Of a stretch of 64,000 nucleotides of DNA, positions 52,102 through 61,104 are shown piece by piece. Under the pieces are notes generated by a model, which saw only the letters and a list, made by a program, of their open reading frames with translations, searched no databases and was not told the DNA's origin. The DNA lies in the NCBI GenBank assembly GCA_964501785.1, contig CAZCUD010000017.1, positions 1 through 64,000 of the forward strand, written 5' to 3'. The stretch comes from DATBSK01 sp964501785 (GTDB taxonomy: Bacteria; Actinomycetota; Acidimicrobiia; IMCC26256; PALSA-555). Both the position numbers and the translations under genes were made by a program. Every line of letters begins with the position of its first letter. Position 1 is the first letter of the stretch.

Positions 52102-52139
52102 GCGTACCTCAGCCCCCCTATGGGGGGTCTGAGGTACGC
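52102..52139 (+). terminator. Hairpin after the flavodoxin-like gene (family A)
   Basis: GCGTACCTCA and TGAGGTACGC flank CCCCCC-TAT-GGGGGG. The arms differ from those after bioB by a paired T-A to C-G change. The hairpin lies one base after the stop codon and 19 bases before the Lhr gene. Confidence 0.78.
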
Positions 52140-52157
52140 ATTAGAACGCGGCCCGGG

Positions 52158-55100
52158 GTGTCACAGGTGGGCGCGAGACTCGGGGCAGTGACGACGGTCC
52201 TGCCTCCGCGCCCTGCGACCCGTGAGCTCCCGTTCGCGCCCGACGGCACCGTCGAGGGCTTCCATCCCGCGGTGCGAGAGTGGTTCCGGCGCCGCTTCCC
52301 CGAGGGAGCCACCGAGCCCCAGCGCGACGGGTGGCCCCACATCGCCGCGGGCACCGACACCCTGATCGCCGCGCCCACGGGCTCGGGAAAGACCCTCGCC
52401 GGGTTCCTCGTCTGCATCGACCGGCTCTACCGCGCGCACGAGGCCGGCCAGCACGTCGAGCGCGTCACGCGCGTCGTCTACGTGTCGCCGCTGAAGGCGC
52501 TCGCGGTCGACATCGCGGAGAACCTCGAGCGGCCGCTCACCGAGATCGCGTCGATCGCGGCCGAGCTCGGCCTCGACGCGCCCGACCTCACCGTGGCGGT
52601 GCGCACCGGCGACACGCCGTCCTCCGAGCGCGCCGCGATGCTGCGCCGACCTCCGACGTTCGTCGTCACCACGCCGGAGTCGCTCTACCTCCTGGTCACC
52701 AGCGAGCGCGGGCGCGACCTGCTGCGCACGACCGAGACCGTGATCGTCGACGAGATCCACGCGGTGGCGCGCGACAAGCGGGGCTCGCACCTCGCGCTGA
52801 CGCTCGAGCGGTTCGAGGCGCTGTGCGAGCAGCGGCCCACCCGCGTCGGCCTGTCGGCGACCCAGCGGCCGGTCGAGACGGTGGCGCGCCTTCTCGTCGG
52901 CGATCGTCCGCTCCCTGCCATCGTCGACCGGGGCCACCAGCGCGACCTCGACCTCGCGCTCGAGCTGCCCGACGGTGAGCTCGAGGCGGTCACCCCCGCC
53001 GAGCAGATGGCCGACATCCTCGACCGCATCGCCGAGCTCGTGCAGGACCATCGCACGACGCTCGTGTTCGTCAACACCCGTCGGCTCGCGGAGCGCCTCG
53101 CCCACCTGCTGGGCGAGCGACTCGGCGACGACGTCGTCGCCGCGCACCACGGCTCGCTGTCGAAGGACCGCCGGTACCGCATCGAGACCCGCCTGCGCGC
53201 CGGGCAGCTCAAGGCGCTGGTCGCCACGGCTTCGCTCGAGCTCGGGATCGACATCGGCCCGGTCGAGCTGGTCTGCCAGATCGGCTCCCCCCGCAGCATC
53301 GCCACGTTCCTCCAGCGAGTCGGCCGCTCCAACCACTCGCGTCGCGGCACGCCGAAGGGGCGCCTCTACCCGATGACCCGCGACGAGCTGGTCGAGTGCG
53401 CCGCGCTGCTCGCCGCGGTGCGGGCCGGGCACCTCGACGCCATCCGCCCCCCGGCCGCGCCGCTCGACATCGCCGCGCAGCAGATCGTCGCCGAGACGGC
53501 CGCGCAGGAGTGGACGACCGACGAGCTCTACGCGCTCGTCCGCCGGGCCCACCCCTATCGCGACCTCTCCCGCGCCGACTTCGACGCGGTGCTCGACCTG
53601 GTGGCCGACGGCATCACCACCGGCCGGGGCAAGCGGGGCGCCTACGTCCACCTCGATCGGGTGAACGGCGAGGCCCGGGGGCGCAAGGGCGCACGGCTCG
53701 CCGCGCTCACGTCGGGCGGCGCGATCCCCGAGAACGGCGACTACCGCGTCGTCGCCGAGCCCGACGACATGTTCGTCGGCACGGTCAACGAGGACTGGGC
53801 CATCGAGTCGATGGCGGGCGACGTGTTCCTGCTGGGCACGCACTCGTGGCAGATCCGCAAGGTCGAGCCCGGCGTCGTGCGCGTGCGCGACGCTGCCGGC
53901 GCGCCACCGACCATCCCGTTCTGGCTGGGCGAGGCGCCAGCGCGCACCGTCGAGCTGTCGGAGCACGTCTCCGAGCTCCGGCGCGAGGTCGACGCCCGCC
54001 TCGCCGCGGGCGACCCCGACGGCGCACGCGCCTGGCTGCGGGAGTGGGCCGGCATCGACGAGCTGCCGGCCGCGATGGTCGTCGACTACATCGCCGTGGG
54101 GCGCGCCACGCTCGGTGTGACGCCCACCCGCGAGCACCTCGTGCTCGAGCGCTTCTTCGACGAGACCGGCGGGATGCAGCTGGTCGTCCACTCTCCCTAC
54201 GGGGGGCAGATCAACCGGGCGCTCGGGCTCGGGCTGCGCAAGAAGTTCTGCCGCACGTTCAACTTCGAGCTCCAGGCCGCCGCGAACGACGACGCGGTGG
54301 TGCTGTCGCTCGGCCCCCACCACTCGTTCCCGCTCGCCGACGTCCCCCGCTACCTGTCGAGCGCCTCGATCGAGGACACGCTCGAGCACGCGGTCCTCGA
54401 CGCGCCGATGTTCCAGGCCCGTTGGCGTTGGAACCTCAACCGCTCGCTGATGGTCCTGCGGTTCCGGAACGGGCGGCGCAACCCGCCACCGATCCAGCGC
54501 ATGGAGTCCGACGACCTGATGGCCGCCGTGTTCCCCCAGGCCGCAGCCTGCCAGGACAACATCGTCGGCCCGATCGAGATCCCCGACCACGTGCTGGTGC
54601 GTCAGACGATCCACGACACGCTCACCGAGGCGCTCGACGTGGAGGGCACGAAGGAGCTGCTCGAGCAGATCGAGTCGGGTGCGGTGCAGGTGCACTGCCG
54701 GGACACCACCGAGCCGTCGGTGTTGGCCCACGAGATCCTCACCGCGCGCCCCTACGCCTACCTCGACGACGAGGGCGAGATCCAGAACCGTCGCACCAGC
54801 GCGGTGGTGCTGCCCCGGGGGATGTCGGTCGACCTCACGTCGATCGGCTCGCTCGACGCCAGCGCGATCGCGCAGGTCCACGCGGAGATCACCCCCGAGC
54901 CGACCACCGCGGACGAGCTGCACGACCTCCTCGCCTCGCTGGTCGCGGTGCCCGCACGCGACGAATGGCGTCCCCTCTTCGACGAGCTCGTCACCAAGGG
55001 CCGCGGTGCGTCTCTCGGTGAGGGCGTGCTGTGGTGCACGACGGAGTCGCGCGACGAGGCGGAGCGCGCGCTCGCGGGCGACGACGAGGCCGTCGTCACG

Positions 55101-56390
55101 CTGCTGCGCGGGCACCTCGAGGTGACGGGCATCACGACCGTCGACGGGCTCGCCGGCGCGACCGGGCTGACGCCCGGACGAGTCGGCTCCGGGCTGGCGG
55201 TGCTCGAGCAGGAGGGCTTCGCGCTCCAGGGCCGCTACACCCCCGGCGCTCCCGCCGACGCGCCGGTCGAGTGGATCGCCCGACGCCTGCTCGCGCGCAT
55301 GCACGCCGGATCGCGCCGGCGTCGCCGAGACCGTGTCGAGCCGGCGACGGCACAAGACTTCATGCGCTTCCTCCTCCGGTGGCAGCACGTCGCGCCCGAC
55401 ACCCAGCTGAGCGGCGAGAGCGGCCTCGCCGCGGTCGTCGAGCAGCTCGAGGGCTACGAGGCCGCGACCGCCTCCTGGGAGCCCGAGATCCTCGCCCGCC
55501 GGCTGCGCGACTACCGGCCCGGATGGCTCGACCGGCTCTGCCACGACGGCGAGGTGTCCTGGCTGCGCCTCATGCCCCGGCCTCGCGACGACAACGACGC
55601 GCCGGCCGGCCCGCCGTCGAAGGCGACCCCGATCACGGTGGTGCTGCGCAGCGATCTCGGCTGGCTGCTCGCCGCGGCGCGTGACGGCGTCGAGCCCACC
55701 CCGCCGAGCGTCGGTGCGACCGCCGAGGTGGTCGAGGTGCTGCGCCGCCGCGGCGCGTGCTTCGCGGTCGAGCTCGCCGAGGCGACGCGCCGCCTGCCCG
55801 ACGACGTCGAACGCGCGCTCTGGGACGGCGTGGCCCGGGGACTGCTGACCTCCGACGGCTTCGCCGCGATCCGTGCCCGCGTCACCGGCGAACGGCACTC
55901 GAGCCTGCCGCCCCGGCACTCGCGCCTGCGGCGCGCCGCGGCCAGCGCCGCGTCCGGCGCGGGCCGCTGGTCCCTCGTCCCCACCACGATCGCCGAGGCC
56001 GGCGCCGACCTCGATCGCGACGAGCTGGCCGAAGCGGTCGCCGAGCTGCTGCTCCACCGGTGGGGGGTCGTCTTCCGCGACCTCGTCGTCCACGACTCGC
56101 TGCGCTTCCCGTGGCGCGACCTCCAGTGGGCGCTGCGCCGGCTCGAGGACCGCGGCCTGGTGCGCGGCGGCCGCTTCGTCGCCGGATTCAGCGGCGAGCA
56201 GTACGCGCTCCCGAGTGCGGTCGACCAGCTCGACCGGATGCGCAAGACGCCCAAATCCGACGAGCACGTGACGATCAACGCGACCGATCCGCTCAACCTC
56301 GTCGGCGTCCTCCTCCCCGGCGACAAGGTCCCCGCCATCCGCACCAACCGGGTCACCTACGTCGACGGCGCCCCTCTCGCCTTCACCTGA
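52158..56390 (+). CDS. lhr: Lhr-like superfamily 2 ATP-dependent helicase
   Basis: A 1410-residue protein with AAPTGSGKTLAGFL (Walker A), VYVSPLKALAVD, VDEIHAVARDKRGSHLALTLER (DEIH), FVNTRRLAERLAHLL and QRVGRSNHSRRG (motif VI), followed by the winged-helix and Lhr-core domains and a long C-terminal region containing the DNA-glycosylase-like and repeat domains of full-length bacterial Lhr. It translocates 3'-5' on DNA and unwinds RNA-DNA hybrids in repair. GTG 52158 is the longest start; GTG 52188 (VTTVLPPRP) is equally likely. Confidence 0.9.
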   Translation: MSQVGARLGAVTTVLPPRPATRELPFAPDGTVEGFHPAVREWFRRRFPEGATEPQRDGWPHIAAGTDTLIAAPTGSGKTLAGFLVCIDRLYRAHEAGQHVERVTRVVYVSPLKALAVDIAENLERPLTEIASIAAELGLDAPDLTVAVRTGDTPSSERAAMLRRPPTFVVTTPESLYLLVTSERGRDLLRTTETVIVDEIHAVARDKRGSHLALTLERFEALCEQRPTRVGLSATQRPVETVARLLVGDRPLPAIVDRGHQRDLDLALELPDGELEAVTPAEQMADILDRIAELVQDHRTTLVFVNTRRLAERLAHLLGERLGDDVVAAHHGSLSKDRRYRIETRLRAGQLKALVATASLELGIDIGPVELVCQIGSPRSIATFLQRVGRSNHSRRGTPKGRLYPMTRDELVECAALLAAVRAGHLDAIRPPAAPLDIAAQQIVAETAAQEWTTDELYALVRRAHPYRDLSRADFDAVLDLVADGITTGRGKRGAYVHLDRVNGEARGRKGARLAALTSGGAIPENGDYRVVAEPDDMFVGTVNEDWAIESMAGDVFLLGTHSWQIRKVEPGVVRVRDAAGAPPTIPFWLGEAPARTVELSEHVSELRREVDARLAAGDPDGARAWLREWAGIDELPAAMVVDYIAVGRATLGVTPTREHLVLERFFDETGGMQLVVHSPYGGQINRALGLGLRKKFCRTFNFELQAAANDDAVVLSLGPHHSFPLADVPRYLSSASIEDTLEHAVLDAPMFQARWRWNLNRSLMVLRFRNGRRNPPPIQRMESDDLMAAVFPQAAACQDNIVGPIEIPDHVLVRQTIHDTLTEALDVEGTKELLEQIESGAVQVHCRDTTEPSVLAHEILTARPYAYLDDEGEIQNRRTSAVVLPRGMSVDLTSIGSLDASAIAQVHAEITPEPTTADELHDLLASLVAVPARDEWRPLFDELVTKGRGASLGEGVLWCTTESRDEAERALAGDDEAVVTLLRGHLEVTGITTVDGLAGATGLTPGRVGSGLAVLEQEGFALQGRYTPGAPADAPVEWIARRLLARMHAGSRRRRRDRVEPATAQDFMRFLLRWQHVAPDTQLSGESGLAAVVEQLEGYEAATASWEPEILARRLRDYRPGWLDRLCHDGEVSWLRLMPRPRDDNDAPAGPPSKATPITVVLRSDLGWLLAAARDGVEPTPPSVGATAEVVEVLRRRGACFAVELAEATRRLPDDVERALWDGVARGLLTSDGFAAIRARVTGERHSSLPPRHSRLRRAAASAASGAGRWSLVPTTIAEAGADLDRDELAEAVAELLLHRWGVVFRDLVVHDSLRFPWRDLQWALRRLEDRGLVRGGRFVAGFSGEQYALPSAVDQLDRMRKTPKSDEHVTINATDPLNLVGVLLPGDKVPAIRTNRVTYVDGAPLAFT

Positions 56391-56392
56391 CG

Positions 56393-56836
56393 ATGGCACG
56401 CAGCGACGCCACGACCGTCGACGAGTACCTCGCCGAGCTGCCCGACGACCGGCGCGCCGCGATCGCCGCGGTGCGCGACGTCATCCTCACCAACCTCCCC
56501 GAGGGGTACGAGGAGGTCATGCGCTGGGGGATGATCACCTACGAGATCCCCCTCGCCCGCTACCCCGACACCTACAACGGCCAGCCGCTCCAGTACGCCG
56601 CGCTCGCCTCGCAGGCCCGCTACATGTCCGTCTACCTCAACGGCATCTACGCCGACGACGGCGAGGCGACCTGGTTCACCGACGCCTACCGCGCCAGCGG
56701 CAAGAAGCTCGACATGGGCAAGTCGTGCGTGCGCTTCAAGCGCCTCGACGACCTCCCCCTCGACCTGGTCGGTGAGGCGATCGCCCGCACGCCCGTCGAG
56801 AGGTATCTCGAGCAGTACGAGGCCGCCCGTCGCTGA
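56393..56836 (+). CDS. DUF1801 domain protein
   Basis: A 147-residue protein: TTVDEYLAELPDDRRAAIAAVRDVILTNLPEGYEEVMRWGMITYEIP is the DUF1801 start, and SGKKLDMGKSCVRFKRLDDLPLDLVGEAIA its C-terminal half. The family is small, cytosolic and of unknown function, similar to YdhG/IF-domain proteins. It follows Lhr after two bases and is probably co-transcribed. A strong hairpin follows its stop. Confidence 0.85.
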   Translation: MARSDATTVDEYLAELPDDRRAAIAAVRDVILTNLPEGYEEVMRWGMITYEIPLARYPDTYNGQPLQYAALASQARYMSVYLNGIYADDGEATWFTDAYRASGKKLDMGKSCVRFKRLDDLPLDLVGEAIARTPVERYLEQYEAARR

Positions 56837-56852
56837 CGCTGCTCGCTTCGTT

Positions 56853-56889
56853 GGAAGACTCAGCCACACCTGTTGTCGCTGAGTCTTCC
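56853..56889. terminator. Bidirectional hairpin between convergent genes
   Basis: GGAAGACTCAGC and GCTGAGTCTTCC are perfect 12-base arms around a 13-base loop. It lies between the stops of the DUF1801 gene and the convergent amidohydrolase gene. Sequence differs from family A. Confidence 0.75.
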
Positions 56890-56900
56890 GACGCCGCTGC

Positions 56901-58214
56901 TCAGGTGCTGGCGCGGGCGGCGGCGCCGGTCATGCGCTTCCACGTCGCGAGGTCGCGCTCGTCGGCGGGGCGGCCGACGTGGGTGACCGTGTCGACGTCG
57001 CTCGCCTCGGCCCGAAGCGCGGCCGCGGTGCAGCGCTCGCGCGGCCGGATCGAGAACGGGTCGAACTGGTAGTGGCGCATCGCGTTCTCGTGGGTCAGCT
57101 TGTTCACCGTCGCCTCGTCGAGGTCGGCGAAGAGCACCTCGCAGCGCTCCGGGGCGTTGGGCCACGAGCTGTCGGAGTGCGGGTAGTCGGACTCCCAGCA
57201 CACGTTGTCGACGTTGAACTCGTCGAGCAGCTTCACCCCGATGCGGTCGTTGATGAAGCAGCACAGGATCCGCTCGCGGAACAGCTCGGTCGGCCGCAGG
57301 CCCTGGGCGAGCTCGTGGCCCATCCACGCGTTGTGGCGGTCGAGCGTGTGCTCGGCCCGCCACAGGAAGTACGGGATCCACCCGATGTCGCCCTCGGTGA
57401 GCGCGAACCGCAGGTCGGGGAAGCGCTGCCAGAACTCGGCCCACAGCAGATCGCCGAGCGTGTAGATCGACATCGCCGACGAGAGGCTCATGGGCACCGG
57501 CGGCGGCGCGTCGGGCGTGGTGGACGCGCTCTTCGACGACGACCCCACGTGACAGCACAGCACCGTGCCGACGTCGCTCGCCGCGGCGAACAGCGGATCC
57601 CACGCGTCGGTGTGGATGCTGGGCATCCCGAGCCCCACGGGGTTCTCGGAGAACGTGACCGCGTGGCACCCCTTGTCGGCCAGGCGCCGGATCTCCTTCG
57701 CGCACTCCTCGGCGTCGTAGAGCGGGAGGATGCCGCAGGGGATGAACCGATCCGGGTGCGAGCCGCACCACTCGTCGACGTGCCAGTCGTTGTACGCCTG
57801 GATCATCACGAGGTTGACGTCGCGGTCGGGGCCGAGCTGGAGGACCTGGCCGGCGAAGCCGGTCCAGTTGGGGAAGTTGAGCCCGGCGAGCTGCCCGCCC
57901 GCCGACATGTCGCGCACTCGCTCGTCGACGTCGTAGCAGCCGGGCCGCATGTCCTCGTAGCGGGTCGGGTCGACGTTGAACATCTCGGGCGGCTTGCCCG
58001 CGACCGCGTTGAGACCGAGGTTCCGTCCCGGGATGTCGCCGTAGTACCACTGCTGCGATCCGTCGTCGCGCTCGACCACCCGGGGCGCGAGGTCGCGGTA
58101 CCGCTCGGGGACGTGCCCCTCGAACATGTCGGCCGGCTCGGCGATGTGGTCATCGACCGAGACCAGGATCATGTCGTCGCCGCGCACGGCTCCATTGTGC
58201 CCCGATCGCGTCAT
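56901..58214 (-). CDS. Amidohydrolase-2 family metal-dependent hydrolase (second module)
   Basis: A 437-residue TIM-barrel protein: ILVSVDDHIAEPADMFEGHVP (first ligands, with DDH in place of DSH), TVLCCHVGSSS, FALTEGDIGWIPYFLW and CWESDYPHSDSSWP. It is the fourth amidohydrolase-2 in the window. ATG 58214 overlaps the stop of the binding-protein gene (ATGA), so the two are translationally coupled. This pairing of a Liv-type binding protein with an amidohydrolase suggests uptake and cleavage of one compound. Confidence 0.85.
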   Translation of the reverse strand: MTRSGHNGAVRGDDMILVSVDDHIAEPADMFEGHVPERYRDLAPRVVERDDGSQQWYYGDIPGRNLGLNAVAGKPPEMFNVDPTRYEDMRPGCYDVDERVRDMSAGGQLAGLNFPNWTGFAGQVLQLGPDRDVNLVMIQAYNDWHVDEWCGSHPDRFIPCGILPLYDAEECAKEIRRLADKGCHAVTFSENPVGLGMPSIHTDAWDPLFAAASDVGTVLCCHVGSSSKSASTTPDAPPPVPMSLSSAMSIYTLGDLLWAEFWQRFPDLRFALTEGDIGWIPYFLWRAEHTLDRHNAWMGHELAQGLRPTELFRERILCCFINDRIGVKLLDEFNVDNVCWESDYPHSDSSWPNAPERCEVLFADLDEATVNKLTHENAMRHYQFDPFSIRPRERCTAAALRAEASDVDTVTHVGRPADERDLATWKRMTGAAARAST

Positions 58215-59530
58215 TGGCCGAACAGGTCCTCTTCGATCTCGATGCGGTTGGACTTCTTGCAGTCGAACGTGCCGGGCTTCTTCGGGTGCACGCGCACGAA
58301 CTCGCCGTCCTGCACCTGGGTCAGCACGAAGCACCCGGTCGGCACGTGGTTCCCCACGTCGGTGGTGCCCCACATGCCGTCACCGTCGAACTCGTTGGTG
58401 TTGCGCAGCTCCTCGAGGAGCGCCGCCCGGGTCAGGCCGTTCACGCCGTCGCGCTCGACGATCGCCTCGACCGCGTCGCGGAACAGCAGACCCGAGAGCC
58501 ACGCGTACGCGCCGAACCCGTCGATGTTGTCCTCACCGGCGTACTTCACGTAGCTCGCGAGCGCGTCGTTCTGCTTGCGCTCGGAGAACGGCAGGTGGTT
58601 GATGGTGACGTACTGCCCCTCGACGTCCGCTCCCCCCTGCTCGATCAGCCGTTCGTCGTAGCAGTTCGAGAAGCAGTCCCACACGATCGATTCGGAGTCG
58701 AGGCCCTGGAGCTTCGCCTCCTTGCGCATCGCGACGACGCCACTGAACGGACCGGCGCTGAGGAAGTAGTTCGATCCGGCGTCCTTCATCTGCTGCACGA
58801 CCGGTGTGTACGCCGACTGCGGCGCGCGCCCCGAGATCCCGGTCTCGCCGTCCGACTCGACTCCGGCCGCCTGCGAGCCCCGGGCGAGCGTGAGGCCGCC
58901 GACCGCCGCGCTGCGGATGTCGTTCGAGTACACGTACGCGCCGTGCAGATCGTCCTCGACCTCGCGCTCGTAGTACTTCACCGGGCCCTGGTTGACCCGG
59001 AAGGTCTGGGGGCGCTGGTCCTTGGTGTCGCAGTCGATCTGCGACGGGTTGACGGGGAACGTCACCGGTGAGCACTGCTGCACCAGCTCGGTGGTGACGA
59101 TCGCCAGGTCGGGGATGCCCGTGGCCGCGCCCGCCTTGTCGGGGCACGCGATCGCGTCGTCCATGTTGTTGAGGAACAGCGCCGCGGTGCCGAGGATCGC
59201 GAAGTCCTCGGCGCACGCGGTGATGATCGCGTTGCGCGCGTCGTCGGCGCTCAGGTGCGAGTCGATGACGTCGACGACGAGCTCACGCCCCGCGAGCCCA
59301 CCGGTGTCGTTGACGTACTCGGCGAACGCCTCGATCGCCACGGGCGACGCGGCGAACAGACCCGGCGCGAGCGGGTTCTCGTCGTCGGCGATCACCGCCA
59401 CCCGGATCTCGTCGGCCGTGATGCCGACCTCGGAAGCCTCGGGCCGCTCGCCGGCACCGGCGGGCGCGGCGAACGCCCCGGCGACGAACGAGAGCACGAG
59501 CCCCGCGATGACGAGGCGTGTCGTGCGCAT
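58211..59530 (-). CDS. ABC transporter substrate-binding protein (second module)
   Basis: A 439-residue secreted protein with a signal peptide at residues 1-26 (MRTTRLVIAGLVLSFVAG, AxA ending). The type I binding fold starts VGITADEIRVAVIADDENPLAPGLF. It resembles the 3790-5136 protein along its length, including cysteine positions and the HPKKPGTFDC tail, so the two are paralogues with different regulators. No permease genes are nearby. A palindrome 46-62 bases upstream is shared with the divergent TetR gene. Ligand unknown. Confidence 0.86.
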   Translation of the reverse strand: MRTTRLVIAGLVLSFVAGAFAAPAGAGERPEASEVGITADEIRVAVIADDENPLAPGLFAASPVAIEAFAEYVNDTGGLAGRELVVDVIDSHLSADDARNAIITACAEDFAILGTAALFLNNMDDAIACPDKAGAATGIPDLAIVTTELVQQCSPVTFPVNPSQIDCDTKDQRPQTFRVNQGPVKYYEREVEDDLHGAYVYSNDIRSAAVGGLTLARGSQAAGVESDGETGISGRAPQSAYTPVVQQMKDAGSNYFLSAGPFSGVVAMRKEAKLQGLDSESIVWDCFSNCYDERLIEQGGADVEGQYVTINHLPFSERKQNDALASYVKYAGEDNIDGFGAYAWLSGLLFRDAVEAIVERDGVNGLTRAALLEELRNTNEFDGDGMWGTTDVGNHVPTGCFVLTQVQDGEFVRVHPKKPGTFDCKKSNRIEIEEDLFGQ

Positions 59531-59576
59531 GTGGACGCTCCCCCCTGACGACCCGTCGGCCGTCCTCGCCCATAGT

Positions 59577-59592
59577 CATAGAGTCCTCTATG
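59577..59592. promoter_or_regulatory. Palindromic operator between the second binding protein and TetR genes
   Basis: CATAGAG-TC-CTCTATG is a perfect inverted repeat in an AT-rich patch, eight bases before the TetR GTG and 47 bases from the binding-protein ATG. It differs from the regulon motif of the 2-33 kb block. Likely autoregulatory. Confidence 0.7.
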
Positions 59593-59600
59593 TTTTGCAA

Positions 59601-60245
59601 GTGGCCACGCTCGCCGGTGCGGTTCCCCCGACCCGCGCTCCCACCCCGAAGCGCTCCCGAGCTCGCGGCGACGAGACGCGCGCCCGCCTGATCGCGGAGG
59701 CGGCCGCCTGCGTCGTCGAGGAGGGCTTCGCCGCTGCCAGCGCGAGCCGCATCGCGGAGCGGGCCGGGGTGACGTGGGGCGTGATCCAGTACCACTTCGG
59801 CGACCGGGCCGGTCTGCTGTCCGCGGTCGTGCTCGCGGGCTACGAGCACTTCCGAGCCTACCTCGACGACGCCGAGATCCCCGAAGGCCCGACCCGCGAG
59901 CGCGTCGCCGCGATCGTCGACGCGGGGTGGGAGGCCTACGGCAGCCGTCTCGGGCGGGCGTCGTTCGAGATCCTGGTCAACACCCGCGCCTCACGCACCC
60001 ACGACCCGCAGCACGCGGGCGAGCTGGTCGAGCTGGCACGGGGCCGCAACCGCATCGGCGAGCGGCTGCTCGGTGACGGTCGGTCGACAGCGGCCGAGGC
60101 GCCGGTGGATCAGCTGCTCTGGGCGGCGCTGCGCGGCTTCGCGATGACGATGATGTTCAACCCCGGTGAGCGATCGTTCGCGTCCGAGCGGGCCGCCCTC
60201 GTCGAGGTGCTGACCGCGCACCTCGACGGTCACTCCCCTCGGTAG
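59601..60245 (+). CDS. TetR-family regulator (second module)
   Basis: A 214-residue protein with an N-terminal HTH (ARLIAEAAACVVEEGFAAASASRIAERAGVTWGVIQYHFGDRAGLLSAV, about 30-78) and a helical sensor domain. The start GTG 59601 is eight bases after a perfect palindrome, and no ribosome site is visible, so translation is probably leaderless. Divergent from the binding-protein/amidohydrolase operon that it presumably controls. Its last 16 bases overlap the convergent VOC gene. Confidence 0.85.
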   Translation: MATLAGAVPPTRAPTPKRSRARGDETRARLIAEAAACVVEEGFAAASASRIAERAGVTWGVIQYHFGDRAGLLSAVVLAGYEHFRAYLDDAEIPEGPTRERVAAIVDAGWEAYGSRLGRASFEILVNTRASRTHDPQHAGELVELARGRNRIGERLLGDGRSTAAEAPVDQLLWAALRGFAMTMMFNPGERSFASERAALVEVLTAHLDGHSPR

Positions 60246-60628
60246 CTGCCGAACGTCCAGGCGTTGCCCTCGGCGTCTCGCAACGAGAAGCCTCGTCCGC
60301 CGTAGTCCTCGTCCTGGACGTCGCGGATGATCGTGGCGCCCGCGGCCTTCACGCGCTCGAACACCGCGTCGGGGTCGTCCGTCACCACGTACACGCCCAC
60401 CCGCTCGGTGTTGTACTCGGCGTGGTCACCCTCGGTTCGCGTCGAGGAGATCATCACCCCGCCGCCCTCGGGCCAGGCGAGCTGCGAATGCGCGACCTCG
60501 CCGGCGCCGCCGCCCTCGCCGGGAACGACCAGCCGCTCTTCGAACCCACACACGTCCACCAGGAACCTGATCGCCGCCGGGGCGTCGTCATAGGTGATGG
60601 TCGGCCAGACCTGCTTCGGGGGTGCCAC
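60230..60628 (-). CDS. Glyoxalase/VOC-superfamily protein
   Basis: A 132-residue VOC protein of the PhnB-like group: VWPTITYDDAPAAIRFLVDVCGFEER, then VGVYVVTDDPDAVFERVKAAGATIIRDVQDEDYGGRGFSLRDAEGNAWTFGSY. The last segment, DYGGRxFSLRDxEGNxWxFG, is the typical PhnB-like ending. Usual metal ligands are partly missing, so it may be a binding or resistance protein rather than an enzyme. Six bases downstream of panD on the same strand; overlaps the end of the convergent TetR gene. Confidence 0.85.
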   Translation of the reverse strand: MAPPKQVWPTITYDDAPAAIRFLVDVCGFEERLVVPGEGGGAGEVAHSQLAWPEGGGVMISSTRTEGDHAEYNTERVGVYVVTDDPDAVFERVKAAGATIIRDVQDEDYGGRGFSLRDAEGNAWTFGSYRGE

Positions 60629-60634
60629 TGGCGT

Positions 60635-61006
60635 TCAGCGTACGGCGTCGGCGAGATGGAGGTGATCGACGGGGCGGTTCTCCTCGTCGACCACGACCAC
60701 GGTCGGCTCGTGGGCCTCGAGCTCGTCGGCCTCGACGTCGACGAACGTCACCACGATCACCCGATCGCCGACCTGTGCGAGGCGCGCGGCCGCGCCGTTC
60801 AGACAGATCTCGCCGTGGCCGCCCTCGATCGCGTAGGTCTCGAAGCGCTCGCCGTTGCTGAGGTTGTAGACGGCGACCTGCTCGTTGACATGGATGCCTG
60901 CTCGCCCGAGGAGCGCGGGATCGATCGAGATCGAGCCGATGTAGTCGAGGTCGGCGCCGGTGACGCGCGCGCGGTGGATCTTGGCGTTGAGCATGCGGTG
61001 GCGCAT
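60635..61006 (-). CDS. panD: Aspartate 1-decarboxylase proenzyme
   Basis: A 123-residue pyruvoyl enzyme that makes beta-alanine for pantothenate and CoA. MRHRMLNAKIHRARVTGADLDYIGSISID contains the self-cleavage site G24-S25, after which Ser25 becomes the pyruvoyl group; NGERFETYAIEG and NGAAARLAQVGDRVIVVTF are the usual later motifs. ATG 61006 follows a clear GAGGAGGACT ribosome site. No panC or panB is in the window. Confidence 0.93.
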   Translation of the reverse strand: MRHRMLNAKIHRARVTGADLDYIGSISIDPALLGRAGIHVNEQVAVYNLSNGERFETYAIEGGHGEICLNGAAARLAQVGDRVIVVTFVDVEADELEAHEPTVVVVDEENRPVDHLHLADAVR

Positions 61007-61104
61007 GAGTCCTCCTCGTGGTCGCGTCCGCGCTCGCGGTACGCGCCTGGTCGGAGCTCCGAGTCTCGCACGACCGGCGGGCGCAGGTGCCAGACTGCCG
61101 GGCC

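Noticed and set aside
52161..56399. A 1412-residue open frame opposite the Lhr helicase gene
   Set aside because: It is a shadow of a high-GC gene: no family motifs and biased composition, while the forward strand has all helicase motifs.
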